A stretch of 64,000 bases of DNA from Amyelois transitella (Eukaryota; Arthropoda; Insecta; Lepidoptera; Pyralidae), in contig NC_083515.1 in NCBI RefSeq assembly GCF_032362555.1, forward strand, positions 2,949,001 through 3,013,000. Direction: 5' to 3'. The position numbers and the translations under genes were made by a program. How positions within the stretch are numbered: position 1 is the stretch's first letter; each line of letters opens with the position of its first letter. The notes under the pieces are model-generated. The model did no database searches, was not told the DNA's origin, and saw nothing but the letters and a program-made list of their open reading frames with translations. Positions 32,516-46,000 of this stretch are shown here, one piece after another.

Positions 32516-35500
32516 TACAGATGAGCATTTCTGAATATAGATGAAGCAAGGCCAAAAATGGGCAGAAAAAAGTAAAAAAAAGCTAGTTAATAAATTTACT
32601 ATTAGAGTACCTACATAGGTATATTTTGTGCAGGAAATCAAAATTGTAATAGAGTATCATTCACATGAAGGGAAATACTTTGGAATTTGGGCAATTCTAA
32701 TTGGTGTAACATAAATAAATTATATAAAGTTAAATTAATAATCAGGAAACTGAAACTTGTTAGAATAATCCACAAATGAGTAGGGGTTTTTTGATAAGGG
32801 GGAAGTATTATTTTCATACTTTTGTTACTTTGTTGTTACTCATTGTTTGATAACGATTGTTATCTCAATCATTATCTGAATTAAAAAATGCAGCAAAGTA
32901 TTTAACCATCATGTTTATGTTCATTTGAAATGCTGCATTCCAAAAAAAAAAATACAGTAGGTTCTGAAACATTTTAGATTTATTCAGTAATAGTAAAGTG
33001 ACCATCTAGATCTGTTGAATTTTGTTTCCTTGGTCTGGTTCCAGTGATACTATTTTTAAGTTAATTGTAAATATTATTTTAATGTAGTTTTGTAATGTTC
33101 TGTGACTCTGGATTTAAGAACCTTTTCACATAGGATATTGTACTGTGGTTTAATGAGGGACATGATTGTATTTTTTAGTATGCTTTGAAAAATCTAGTGC
33201 ATTATTTTTTGTTAAGGTTTTAGTAGATTAAATAGTATTGGAATCAGATTTTTCACAATTTTGCTTTATCAACTCTTTGGATGATTCATCTAATATATAA
33301 ACTCCAAACTTTGGAATTTAAAGTTAAATGCTTCTTTGCGTAATCGTTAAAATGTCGGAAAAAAATTATTTTGTGTGAACTAGTACATCGGTCCTAGTAC
33401 GTGTTAAGAGTCGCCAAATTAACTTTTACAATTCAGAAACGTTTTTTGCGGCAAAGATTCATGTGGAATTGTAATTTCATATAACTGTTTCATGTACGTA
33501 CTTATAAAGCAGTAATGACAAACAACAAAACCATTTTGGTTTTTCATTAATTTCAATAGAAGAATTTTGTTGTTTCTATTGTTTTGAAAATGGCCGACTT
33601 TACTGAAAGGTAAATGACTTCTTGACGTCTTAAAAGACGCAAGATTGCATAACTGAATGTTGCAAGCACATGAAATATTGTGAAATAGTAGTTATTTTTG
33701 AAAAAACACCTACATGCCGTAAATCTTATGCGGCAAAAACTTCTTAGTTTTAAGTTCGTTTTAGAAACGCTAAATCTTATTTTTATTAAGCTTATTTCAA
33801 ACCCGTCATCAATAATTTGTCCACTACTGGGCGAGTTCCAAAATACGCAAAGATTTTCCTGTTGCCGTATTGATTAGATTCTGTGAATCATTAGTTTTCG
33901 CTATTTATTTGTGATATTTTCTAATATTAAGAGAAAGTGTCGGAATTCAGAAATAAAAACAATGTTCATATTGTGTTGTTTTCTTTCCAAGTTTGATTTT
34001 CTGCCAGACTTTTTGAAGGGATAAAATAGAGTTCAAGGGCATGAAATAAAATAACTCTGCTATCTATCATTCCAATTTATTTACCGTTACTCATTTGCAC
34101 ATCTTTAAACACTTAACACAAAGAACGGGGTGCACGCCTTTACCTATAATCGTTACTCATTTTGTGCGTAAGTGAATCTCTGTGTCCTCATACTAGTGAT
34201 AAAACTATTCAAGAAAAATATAAAGCTTATTATTTGCATTTCCGTTTTGTATTTTTTCCAGAGGACAGGAAGCTTTTTGGGTCAAAGAGTAAGCATTGCC
34301 ATTCAACGTGGCTTACAGGGACTATATAATTTATGAATTTATTTATTAAGTAGTTAAGGATCTATTAAATATTACTTGAATGCAATATATACAATATATT
34401 TTGTACTTTGTTCTACTATAGCTTTACATAATCTGTGACCATACCAACGTGAATAACAGTTATCAATGCGAATTAGTTCCCGTCTGATGATAACGATGAC
34501 CTGATAACGCATAACCCAGATTTAAACATTATCCGATAACGCATGATTTCCCAGTATTATTTTTATGTTAGTGTGATCCATTCACTTCATTTAATAACAG
34601 TTTATTTTATAGTTAGTCTCTTTTAGATTTTTAGGGTATCGTAGGGATTAACTCACGTATATCATGATTTCTCAAATGGAAATGTTAGCTAGATTTCTTC
34701 CCTTACCAGTGATTGCTAAATTGGCGTTCACCTAGTAAATTAAAAAATATATTACAAACAAACATTAATGCTTGCTCTTGTATCGATCATAAATTTACAG
34801 ACTCATAAGTAACAAATATATTTTAGGCGTGCACATACAAACAGTTAAGACCTAATAGCCCCATACAAGAAATACTTGGAGTGAACATTAAGATACGTTC
34901 ACAATACTGAAAAATGTCACACTAAGCTTATTTTTTTAATCTAGGAAAGTAAAGCGAGCTACAGACATGAAAACCTTCGTATCCTGTTTTGAATTTAACA
35001 TTCTTGCACAAAACATTAAATAGGCATTTCGGAACTCTGATGTTTTTTTGTTTGTAAATTTGAGTCAGTAGGTACTTAGTATGACGAAAACAATTATTTT
35101 CTTTGGTAACACAACTTTTGTATTTTTAGATATTAAACAAACAACAAAGTTAGATAAAATTCAAATTTTTCAAGTTGACAAGAACATGTTTCGACTGCTC
35201 CATGTTAATATAAAATACAATACTTTCCATGAATTATTATTTGATATAAATATATATATATATATACTTGCAAATAGCGTCCTTCTCATCATCCTCAGTG
35301 AACCTTAAGATGTAAGAAATGTATCATTTGTCAGTATAGTGAAAAATACTTAATGAAATATTCTTGTTATCTCGTTGTTTCACAAATTACCCGGATTAGC
35401 CATTCTAAGTACACAATAGATTAAGATAGCGATTCGATACCAACCTTTATACACCTTATCATTATTTATGTCAAACACCGAACATTAGCGTTAATATTCA

Positions 35501-36335
35501 ACACTTATTACAATATTTTTTTTTATTGTTTAATAGTTTTTTTTTATTTATTTATTATCTTTGGAACAGACTTCTAACCGACATACGTGTTACATATCTA
35601 CATCTAAGTATATTTGTAGTAGCTACATTACAATGTATATGAGATTTTTAATTATATCAATTAATTAATATAACATCTATCAATCGAAAAGTTCAAGGGC
35701 ATTCACGTTGCACATTTATTTAACAAAAGCATACCATTTGCATATTATTTTATCAATATTTTACTTATAAATATTTTTTATTATATTATGATCAATATAT
35801 AAATTGTAACATATTATTGTGATATTTATTGCAATAGGAAAGCTTTCTAAAAGTTTCAGTGATATATTCTTAACCAATGTAAGAAAAAAACCAGTACCTA
35901 TAAAATTTAGGTATATCTAGTCATTACCAATTACAAACTTTATAAATGTAACAAATTTGGTCTGTTGTGAATATTTGTTTATTGAAATTAAAAGAAACAA
36001 GTACAGTATACACAAATATACCACACCAGACGATTCGTAAGCAAACAATATTTCAACCTTTATTCTATACGATAGTAAAAGGAAGAAATAAAATCCGAGT
36101 TCGGTCGAAAGGAGTAGCTGGGAATCAATAATGATATCTGACATCGTAATTTCTTCCGGACACATTTCGTTAACCAAATTCGTTTTAGAGAATATAAATA
36201 AATGTCAAATCGTCTGGAAATCTCACTCCATGCCCTCTCACAAGACTGATATGAACATCACAACGTGCAATGTACTCATTTCTCACACGTTGCATATTTT
36301 ATAATCAATATAAAAAAGAAACTGTTTGACTGACA
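32516..36335. other. Intergenic, no gene recognised
   Basis: AT-rich DNA between the convergent MOF and synaptogyrin genes. The frames present (for example 35081-35308 +, 35917-36177 -) show no known domain. A short TA-repeat lies near 35251-35268. Alternative 3' UTRs of MOF could reach into its left part. Confidence 0.45.
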
Positions 36336-36339
36336 TATC

Positions 36340-36570
36340 ATCCAGTCGAAATCCCTGGGTGTAGATTTAAAACGCATGTAGGTTCCCGAAATTCCCGCGG
36401 GAACATTAAGGTCGGGGTTTCTCGCTTTACACGGGCTGGCTGCGAGCGTTCAGTAGTATAATTAACTAGAACCCACCAGTGGATGCGCCCATTACAACGA
36501 AAAAATCCCGTGTTCCCCTGGAAATTTCGGGAAATACCATCTAGGTTCCCTATCACTCACGTGAAATTTC
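36340..36570. repeat. Probable interspersed repeat, higher in GC than its surroundings
   Basis: Contains GAAATCCCTGGGTGTAGATT, TTCCCGCGGGAAC and a related CCCGTGTTCCCCTGGAAATT. The composition and palindromic TTCCCGCGGGAA core differ from the AT-rich flanks. Only one copy is seen in the window, so repeat status is inferred. Confidence 0.35.
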
Positions 36571-39480
36571 GGTCTCCTACGCCAAATAGTTTAAGGAGTA
36601 AGTTGTCAATAATAAGCCAAATTTAATGATGAGAAACAGTACACTACACAGCAAAAAAGTTATTGCTAACTTTACAAAGAACAGTGCAAGCTATGGAAGT
36701 GATAAAATTTACTACAGATTTTGTATAGTACATAGTACCTGAAAATCATATATGATAAATTAATTTAAAGATAAACTAAGAAAAAAAAAACACAAAAGTT
36801 AATACATTTTTAAAAAAATATGCTGTTTAATGTATAATTTATTTATCAAATAAAAGTACGTGCATACATAATCATCATTTCTATTCCTCACTAGACAAAA
36901 AAATTATAACATCAAAACAAAGTGCAGCCTCATAAAGTAATCATAAAGATATATCATCAATGTATTATGTACTATGCAAAAATCTTAAAAGGCGATTGAA
37001 TAGCCCCCTACTTTGGCACATTACAATTATTATAACATCGCTCTAGTATATTATTTTGTACTAAGATTTAAGCCGTAGGTCCATATTTAGAATACACCGT
37101 TGTCAATTATAATATGTCACCAATATTTAGATAGCTCTTTGAAAGCAAAAATTAAAAAGCACCTTTAATTATTACCAGCGATTTAATAATAATCCTAATG
37201 TGCCTTAAAATTAATACTAACAAGAGATAGCATACTTCTAAAATTTTATTTTTAAAAAAATACTATGATCTTGGATAAGCGCAAATATTTTATATATTAA
37301 CTCTTTTTTAATAATACTGTTCACTTCAGATCGTTTTGGTTCACAAGACGTTTTGATATTTCAAATAAAGTCTTAGGTAGTGAAATAGAGGTTGAAGTCT
37401 TTTTTAAAAGAAAATACATTTCTAAAATAAAGTATGGCTAATGGCAATTTATCATGCCATCTTTCGATTCATATTGTTCTTTCATATGTAGGCTTTTCAA
37501 ATTTAAAAATGTATTTTTCAACAATGAGACGTTTCAAGATTATTTCAGTACCTAAAGAAATGCACTTTATCAGTATAAATAATTATATTATGTAATTCTA
37601 AGTCCTTTGGTAACGAAATTATTAAGATTCGTTATAAATATTAACTAAAAGTAATTACTTTTCGCATTTCTACCAACGATATGCAATATATGAAAATTTG
37701 CATTATTTTTTCGAGACTTCACATGGCTTTTCAAGACTGTCAGCTTTGTTTACCCCGCCAGGGGTATAGACGTGCTTATATATGTATGCTGCGTCATTTT
37801 TTGCGTATTCCATACAGATGGGAAACAAGAATGAACTTTATGAGAACCGACGTTCATGTCGAAGTGAATTACTTACACTTATGTGAGCTTGAGATTCTAC
37901 ATGAAGAATGGATTAATTCAGTTTAGTTGATAAGTGGCTAGTGAAAAATACTCATATAAATAAATACTGATTTTAATGATTTTCATGTTATTTATCGTAC
38001 CAATTACCATTTGTCTAAAAAATTAAAATATTAATTTCTCTCACGCGCACACACATTAATAAAATAAATGTATGTAATATCCAATTCAATAAAGTCATTA
38101 TATTGCCATAAATACATTACTACTGATAAAAAGTATTTTTTTTAAAGCGATATAAAATGGCACGAAATAATGTGAAATATATACAGGTACTTAATTCAAC
38201 CGTAAAAGGTTCCACAGTGTTCAATTATTTAAACCTTTATCACATAATCATAAATAAATTGTTGTTGGTATAATGTAGATAAATAAAAAAAAAAAAAAAC
38301 AAAATAAAAATAATATCACATTCAATCACTAGCCGGGAAACATGGACTTTAAGTATATTTTTATTTACAGATAATGATCATAAAGAATTACGTCCGCACA
38401 ATTTAACCAAAAACTAGTTTGGATATTTCTATTTAAAAAAAGTCTAGAATAGATTATTTTTATAAGACGTTTTAGTTTGTAATCATTAAATAAATATGTA
38501 TCTAAAAAAAAAAATAAGAAAATTGTCATGATTTGTAAGAGGATCTATTTTCTTATTATAATCATGTGTTCTACCTTCCCTTAAAAGTTTTGCATCAAAT
38601 TTGTGCGGACATTATATATTTATATGGGGTTATATTGTCATACATATGTATATATAGCTACAGGCAGGTACTGTGAAGCTGTTACGTGATTACATTAAAA
38701 TAGTTATTATTATATATTATAAAGTTATATGTATTAGTGATATTTCGGGAATGTTAACAATTGTCAGCATGTAACAAGTTTTTATATATATTTATAATTA
38801 AAATGTAAGTTCTAACAAAAACATAAAAGTTAATAAAGCAAATGTCAGCAGTGCTCAGGTTATAAGACTTCCTTGTATAATATTATGTCGTATGTTAAAA
38901 AAAATATTACTCCCCATTTTTTTAATACAACTCTTTCAACCGTTGGAAAGTTATTTTTTATACGTAATGGGTCTTAAGATGAGTTTATAGTATAGTTTAG
39001 TATCTTTGCACAACAACCCTTTCACACTTGTGTGACTTTTAAATCTTTGTTAGACCTTACCACACTGTTGTATAATATATCGTCAATATCTTACAGACAC
39101 ACACTTAGATGCCAGCTAAAATAATTAAACTTAATAAAATAAAAATGGACGTGGTATTGTAAGTAAGAATTAGTAAACTTAAAACTAACTTTTTTATGAC
39201 TTGATCACACACAAAAATAAATCAACCTTTGGGTAAGGAAACCATTAAAAAATTCTAACAAAAATAATGATCAATAAAAAGATTCTGCTGCGAATTTTGT
39301 CAATACTGGAAAAAAATATCTTCTAAATAAAAAATATAAGGTTTATATATTAGTTGAGAATACCTAATAGAATTGAGTGAAAATTTGTAACATATTTTCA
39401 TAAGTCGCTGCTAGATTTACAATACATATCTAATACCATTCAAACTTTATAAAATGACAGTTAACATTTCAGAAACGCAC
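36571..39480. other. AT-rich stretch downstream of synaptogyrin
   Basis: Very AT-rich with many poly-A/T runs and no coding signal. The 3' UTR of synaptogyrin (minus strand, stop at 40078) may extend into it. A SINE A 3' fragment lies at 37725-37795. Confidence 0.45.
37725..37795 (+). repeat. SINE family A, 3' fragment
   Basis: TTCAAGACTGTCAGC, then TTTACCCCGCCAGGGGTATA and GACGTGCTTATATATGTATG, match the SINE A 3' end including its ATGTATG-type tail. Confidence 0.7.
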
Positions 39481-39484
39481 TTTG

Positions 39485-39715
39485 ACCCTATTTTTATGTT
39501 TATGTTTATATTACCTGGCAAAGCCTCCGTACTAGGTTCCACTGAAAATCAGCGCATTGTGTAACCTCATCATACACATGCATATGCTAAGTGGAAACCC
39601 TTTTGGTCGCATCATGTATTTTTATTTTTATCTCTGTTTATGAATGAAAATGTTATGTTACATCTTGCGCCAAATAAAGATTTTTCTTTCTTTCTTTCTT
39701 TTTTTTTCTTTACCT
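39485..39715 (+). mobile_element. LINE 3' end (second CR1/Jockey-like family)
   Basis: Has CTCCGTACTAGGTTCCACTG, GCTAAGTGGAAACCCTTTTG, and ends CTTGCGCCAAATAAAGATTT followed by a CTTT repeat. The GCGCCAAATAAAG-plus-microsatellite ending resembles the GGTGCAATAAAGAG ending of the LINE at 852-4665 but belongs to a different family. It is severely 5'-truncated. Confidence 0.55.
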
Positions 39716-40077
39716 TATGTTTATGTATTTTGAATCATTTTTTCACAATCACACTCTAACTAATAGTGTAGTAAATGTGAGAAAGAGACGTAGGTAGATC
39801 AACTTATTGTAATTTTTTAAGAGATCAACGCACGTTTTTTGACGTATGCAATCTGACATATTTAAAGTACAGAATGTAATGAATAAAATCAGGGAATAAA
39901 ATCTTTGTCTGGTCAATAAGCGAGAAAGAGACAGCTAAAATAAATTAAAGACATTTACCTGTACGGGTGTTAGTGAAATTAGTTACAAATTTTCACTTGA
40001 AGGTGGTAGCGGTGTGCTACATTATTAACCACTGCAAATTAAAAGGCGGATTTGAATGGCCACCCTTAAGACGTGGC

Positions 40078-43000
40078 CTAGTATGTGGGGGCAGTGTAGT
40101 CGATGTTACCTGAAAATGTAAAAAAATAAAATTGACAAGAACTCTTCAAAAAACCGAATAAAATTATTTTTTAATTTTTTTATTTCATTATCATTTATTC
40201 TTTGAATATGGTTATTATGGGTCTTAATTATCTAGGTACAGTTTTTGTGCACACATATTCTACCTCTCATGGCGTCAGAATTATACATAGGTAAGTATAT
40301 ATATTAAATTATTAAAGTTGTTTTACGTGTGCGGAGGACAGACAGAGAGTCGCTTTCTTGTAACTGTGTACAAATTTCTATGCAATAAACACAAACAAAT
40401 GCTGATTTAACGAAACTGGGTTCTGGGTTCGTGGTCTATACGAACCTGTTCAAAGAGGTAAGATGGTCAACTGAATAAGCAAATATACATATAACTAGGC
40501 TTCTTTCTCTTGACTTGAGTTCCGGTTGCATCCTCATCACTCTGGAAAGGAGCCTGGGGTATGCCTTTGACCATGGATCCTGGATTGGGTGAGTCAGGTT
40601 TTTACACGGAGCGACTTGCATCTGACCTCCGCAATCTTTGCAGGTAATTGATCGATCATGGTTACACATCTAGTTGCCTGGAAGTGTAAGTTTCATCACG
40701 ATGATTTCCCTCACCGTAAGAGCGTCGGTTAGTATTGAAACTAATGTACTTAACTTTGAAAATAGACATTGGTATCTACCAATCCGAATCCGGATTCGAA
40801 CCTGTGCCTTTCTGCGGATCAAGCATTTTAACCCGGGCACCTTACCGATTTGACCACCGACGCTCAGCTAGGTAATAACCAATATTAGTTGGACTCACCG
40901 CCGGTGTGTTGTTGCGAGAACGGCGGCTCGCTGTAAGTCGGCTGCGGGTCGGGGGCTCCGGGGTAGGCCGGGAAGGAGCCGGGGCTCCCCACGGCGCCCT
41001 CCACCTCGTAAGCGGGGGCGAAGGCCGCGTCAGCACCCAATTTGAACCGTTGGAACGCGAAGAATCCGCAGGCGATCTGCAAAGGTAATATATAAATCGA
41101 TATCATCAATATAAATAAACATACGAGAAAAATTACACAGATTGAGTTAGCCACGTTGCTCATCATGCCCTGGGCGGGATTCGAACCCGGGACCTATTGT
41201 GTCACAGTCAAACGCGATACAATATAGAATGAAGAAGCTCACCCAAGCGAATATGGAGAAGAAGGAGAATGCGATGGCGCCCTGCATGTTATTGGCGGTG
41301 CCTTTGGGCGCCACCTCGGTCTTGCCCCACGAATTGGCCAGGTAGCAGAAGCCGACGAAGTACAGGAATGCCCAGAAAGCTGGAATGCAAACATCAAAAC
41401 TTATCAACTTAATCATACATACAAATTATCACGTCTATATCCCCCGCAGGGTAGATAGAGCCAACGGTCTTATAACATCTTAAATTATACGTTCAGCTAC
41501 ATGGCTTAATGTGAAATGTCAAATCAAATAGTGACAGGTTGCTTGTCTATTAGATTCTAAAGTTAAATTTGCCTATCCCTTAGTCGCCTCTTACGACATC
41601 CGTGAGAAAGATATTGAGTGGTCCTATACTAAAATGCTGGGAACCACACGGCACAACAACAAAATCATACATACATATGATCACGTCTTTATCCCTTACG
41701 GGGTAGACAAAGCCAACAGTCTTGAAAAGACTGATAGGCTACGTTCAGCTGTTTGGCTTAGTGATAGAATTGAGATTCAAATAGTGACGGGTTGCTAGCC
41801 CATCGCCTAAAAGAACAATCTCAAATTTATAAGCCTATCCCTTAGTCGCCTTTTACGACATCCATGGGAACGAGATGAAGTGGTCCTATTCTTTTTTTTT
41901 ATTGGTGCCAGGAACCACACGGCTACAAAATCATACATCAATCAATCTTTTTGCCTGTCAGTCTCGATTACATCTGCGATTTAGACAGGATATAGGTACT
42001 TAGGTATTTTTTTTCTATTTCTATTAAAAATAGAAAATATTACTTATGCTTAGATAGTAATAAAGGAACCTACAATTCAGTAATCGCTGTTGGATCGTTA
42101 AACCTTGAAATCTTATCCTTGATAAGAGACATTACGTAATCAAGTATCAGTGAGAAAAATGAAAAGTACTCTGTCCTTATCAGATTTATTGCACTACGAC
42201 CTTAGTTTTCCACATATTCAAACATAGAAAAATATCAGTATCTCGTGGCGACATATCTAGGCCACAAGTCACAAAAGCCAATAACGCGACCCTATCAGCC
42301 AATAACAGTAGAGTCTAAATCGCGTAAGCAAAGATTTCACGGATTAAAGTACATATACAATACAACCTCCGGCATAACACTTAGCCTGGCGGAAGATCTT
42401 CCCTTTGGTGGCGGTCGAGTCCGAACTATCTCCCTCCCCCGCCCGCTACAGGCTAGTTTCTCAATGAACGGATAACAGTTAAACATACATAAATATCGTC
42501 ACGTCTATATCCCTTGCGGGGTAGACAGAGCCAACAGACTTGAAAAGATTGAATGGCCACGTTCAGCTATTTGGCTTAATGATAGAATTGAGATTCAAAT
42601 AGGTAGTGATAGGTTGCTAGCCCATCGCCAAAGAAGAATCCCAAGTTTGTAAGTCTAACCCTTAGTCGCCTTTTACGACATCCATGGGAAAGAGATGGAG
42701 TGGTCTTATTCTTTTTTGTATTGGTGCCATAACAGTCATCTGTTAGATAAATCGGATAAATGTGTATTTATGTGGTCTAGCGAGGAAGGCCTTGCTCTTC
42801 AACATATCTTGAATATAAATAAGCCTAAATAATCGCCATTTATGTCATGTTTTCGCGTAGATATCAGTTTGATGCCATCGTAAACAAAACGCTCGTTGGC
42901 TGGGACACTTTACGAGCACTAAAACATTTAATTTGGGGAGATAACAGTGGAAAAAGTACTAGAATGTATTTAACTGTGATTTTACAATTGCAAGTTATTT

Positions 43001-46000
43001 AGTTGCATTTTCTTTTAACAACATTGTTTTTTACTTCCTACACTTTTCCTACATAAATATTATCATGTCCTTGCCCCGTACGGGGTTAACAGAGTCAGCA
43101 GTCTCAAAAAGACTGTAAGGCTACGTTCATCTGTATGGCATAATGATGGAATCGAGATTCAGACAGTATCAAGCTGCTAGACTATCACTTAAAATAATAA
43201 TCCTAAGTTTATTAGTCTTTCCCTTGATGGACTTTTACAATCTGCGCGGGCAAAGAAGCATTTGACACAAACTATATATTTTTTTTGCTATAAGGCCAGA
43301 ATGTAACTGTTATTATTCGAAAGACATTCTTAACCTACCGCAGAAAAAATATCATACGAAGCCTACCATATGATACCGTGTGAGTGTGATCAATAAAAAT
43401 TAAGTAGGTAGGTAATAATGTCAAACGTCCTGACCTTTTAATATCGTATCCCATTCCGTCACTGGGTGTAGTTTAGAGGCCGCAATCAGAGGCACAATTA
43501 CAATTTATACGACTACGCGCCAATTTACCTACTTTTCTGATACAACACAGGAACGTACTGCATGTCTGAATTATTAGAAGAATTAGCTTTATTTCAAGTC
43601 AATTCTTCCTGCTGGCGACAGATCCAGATAAGATTTGGCATGCAGATAGTTGCTAAGATGTAGGCATCCGCTTACAAAGGATTTTTGGAAATTGTGGCAG
43701 GAACGGGTGATAATAGGATTTTTCGTTTTACGCAGAAGAAGCCGCGGCCGTTCTCTAGTTCTCTATATTTGACCATGTCAATATTTAGTAAAGTCTAAAA
43801 AGCAAAGCCGAACAAATCGCTAATGCTTGTCGTCCAGAAGATTTTTGTCTTTTATTGAAGAGAACAATGATATGTGGATGAAGCCAAAGAATTATGCAGG
43901 GATCGTGGCAAGTCTACCTACCCCTCCGGGACGAAACGTAATAAGTATTTTTAATTTACTTAAATTTCTGATTCTATTGAAGACACTAAGGAAGTAGTGC
44001 CAAAAAGTCAGGCAGTTTTTATAGTCGCCTAAATAATAAAGTTATTAAATAGATAATAGCCACATAAAGGAAATGGATCAAAATTTTAGTTAAACAATAA
44101 TAACAGACAATTGGGACAGAGAATGACACCAATCAATAAATACTTACGTGTGGCTAATGTGAGTATTTTTTGGAACGATACAAACGAATGATCAACAGGA
44201 GGAGGTCGGTAAAACTATTAAGGAAATCGTTCATTACAACATCAGTCATTTATCGACAGTAGGTAACTGTAGATTGAAAATCTTTTAAAAGCCATTTCTA
44301 TTTCAATAACAACAATAATAAAGTCCAGAGTAAAATACGTAAACAATGCGCGTGGCGGCGCAGGTTCTGATCCGATCTCGGCCTAGTTAATAGCTGATAG
44401 TTCGGGCTCGACCGCCAAAACGGAATCTTCCGCCAGGCTAGGTGTTATGCCTGGGGAACCGCGCCTCCAACGATGTCGAGTCGGAGGTTGTATTAATGCT
44501 CCAATCCGTGAAATCTTTATAATCACGATTTAGATTCTTCACTGCCTTTGGCTGAGCGCGTCATTTTCTTCGCTTTGGTTGGCAGTTGTTGTGTTACATT
44601 TAGTGATGTCGCCACTATGCAATGAACAAAAAATTATGTTATACCTGAGAATGCCATATCCGCTAGCACAAAATGCTTCCTAGTCTTGACGGAGGACATC
44701 TGGTCAAACAAGTATTCTCCAACGATGAAGCCGATGGATGCTATGAACGCGATCACGGATATGCCCACGCCATAGTTGCAAGCATTTGTGTCCTTGTTGT
44801 AAGCGCAGTACTCTTTCTTGTCCGTGGGGTCAATGTACCAGCCTTTAGCTGATATACAGCCCATCACTATCACGCTGAATAGCTGTAGAGAAGGGGAAAC
44901 ATACAAATTATGATATTTATATTACAGGGCAGTTTCACTAGTATTGATATTCTTGATGGCTACATTCACCTGGATGCTTAATAATGGAATTGTGAAGGGA
45001 AAGGATGTTTCAATATTGTAAATATTTTTTCAACCTCAACTCCCATGGGATTTTCTAGGAATAAAAGAACTTATTGAAACAAAGGCTCATTTGATCTTGT
45101 CAAGTTTCATCAAAATCAGTAAGGAAGTTAAATAAAAAATGCAAATCTTGTCGCTTAAAATGTTAGTACTGTTTGCCTTCTATCATTGTTTTTTAATCAT
45201 ATTGGTAATTATAAAGTCATCAATGAAACATTATGTACCCATAACAATCTGTGACAATCTGAATCTCAATTCCATCATTAACCCATGCAGCTGACTATTT
45301 GCTTTCTATCAAAATATGATTGTGTTGTTTAGTTTTCATCTGTCTGTTTTGGTATATTTATGCTAGGAAATTTATTTTGAGACTTTAGGATTATATCCCA
45401 ACTAATATTATAAATGTGAAAGTCAGTTTATTTGTTTGTTGGCTCTTCACTCATTATCTGCACCAGTCTTCTTGAAATTATGTGAATTAATGATTTAGTC
45501 TGGAGAAGGACAGTAAAAACTGTAGTTCCTGTGAGTTTTGCAAAAACTTAATTCTTTAATGCAAATAAGGGTGTGAACTTTTGTACTGTCATGCATCATA
45601 TTAATAAAATATAATGAGTTTTAACTCTGTGAAACATCCAGTAGTTTTAAAAACAGTACACTTATAAAGTAGAAACTCTATATTGTTATCTTTATCTGCA
45701 TACACATCCAAGGTCACTCACATAATCTGACAACATTATGTTTCACTTTTATGGATCACAAAGTAAGTATGTATATACATAGATTTAATGGCTACTTATG
45801 AAAGATAGGTACAATGTGAAGTTTACCAAATTTGTTTCTTACATTTATTAGGAAATGTTTTCATGGATGGGTAGGGTGCCTGTATTGTAAGAGCTCTGTA
45901 TGTTTATGTATAGGTACTTATAAATTTTACAATAATAGCAACATAGACACCTACTTAAATACAGAACCCAACTTTAGGACACACGGCCTTCCATAAGGTA

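Noticed and set aside
40780..40875. tRNA gene suggested by A- and B-boxes
   Set aside because: The sequence is the 5' end of a SINE with several copies in the window, and the acceptor stem is not paired.
41160..41216. tRNA gene suggested by a good T-arm in synaptogyrin intron 3
   Set aside because: There is no A-box or matching D-arm upstream and no paired acceptor stem.
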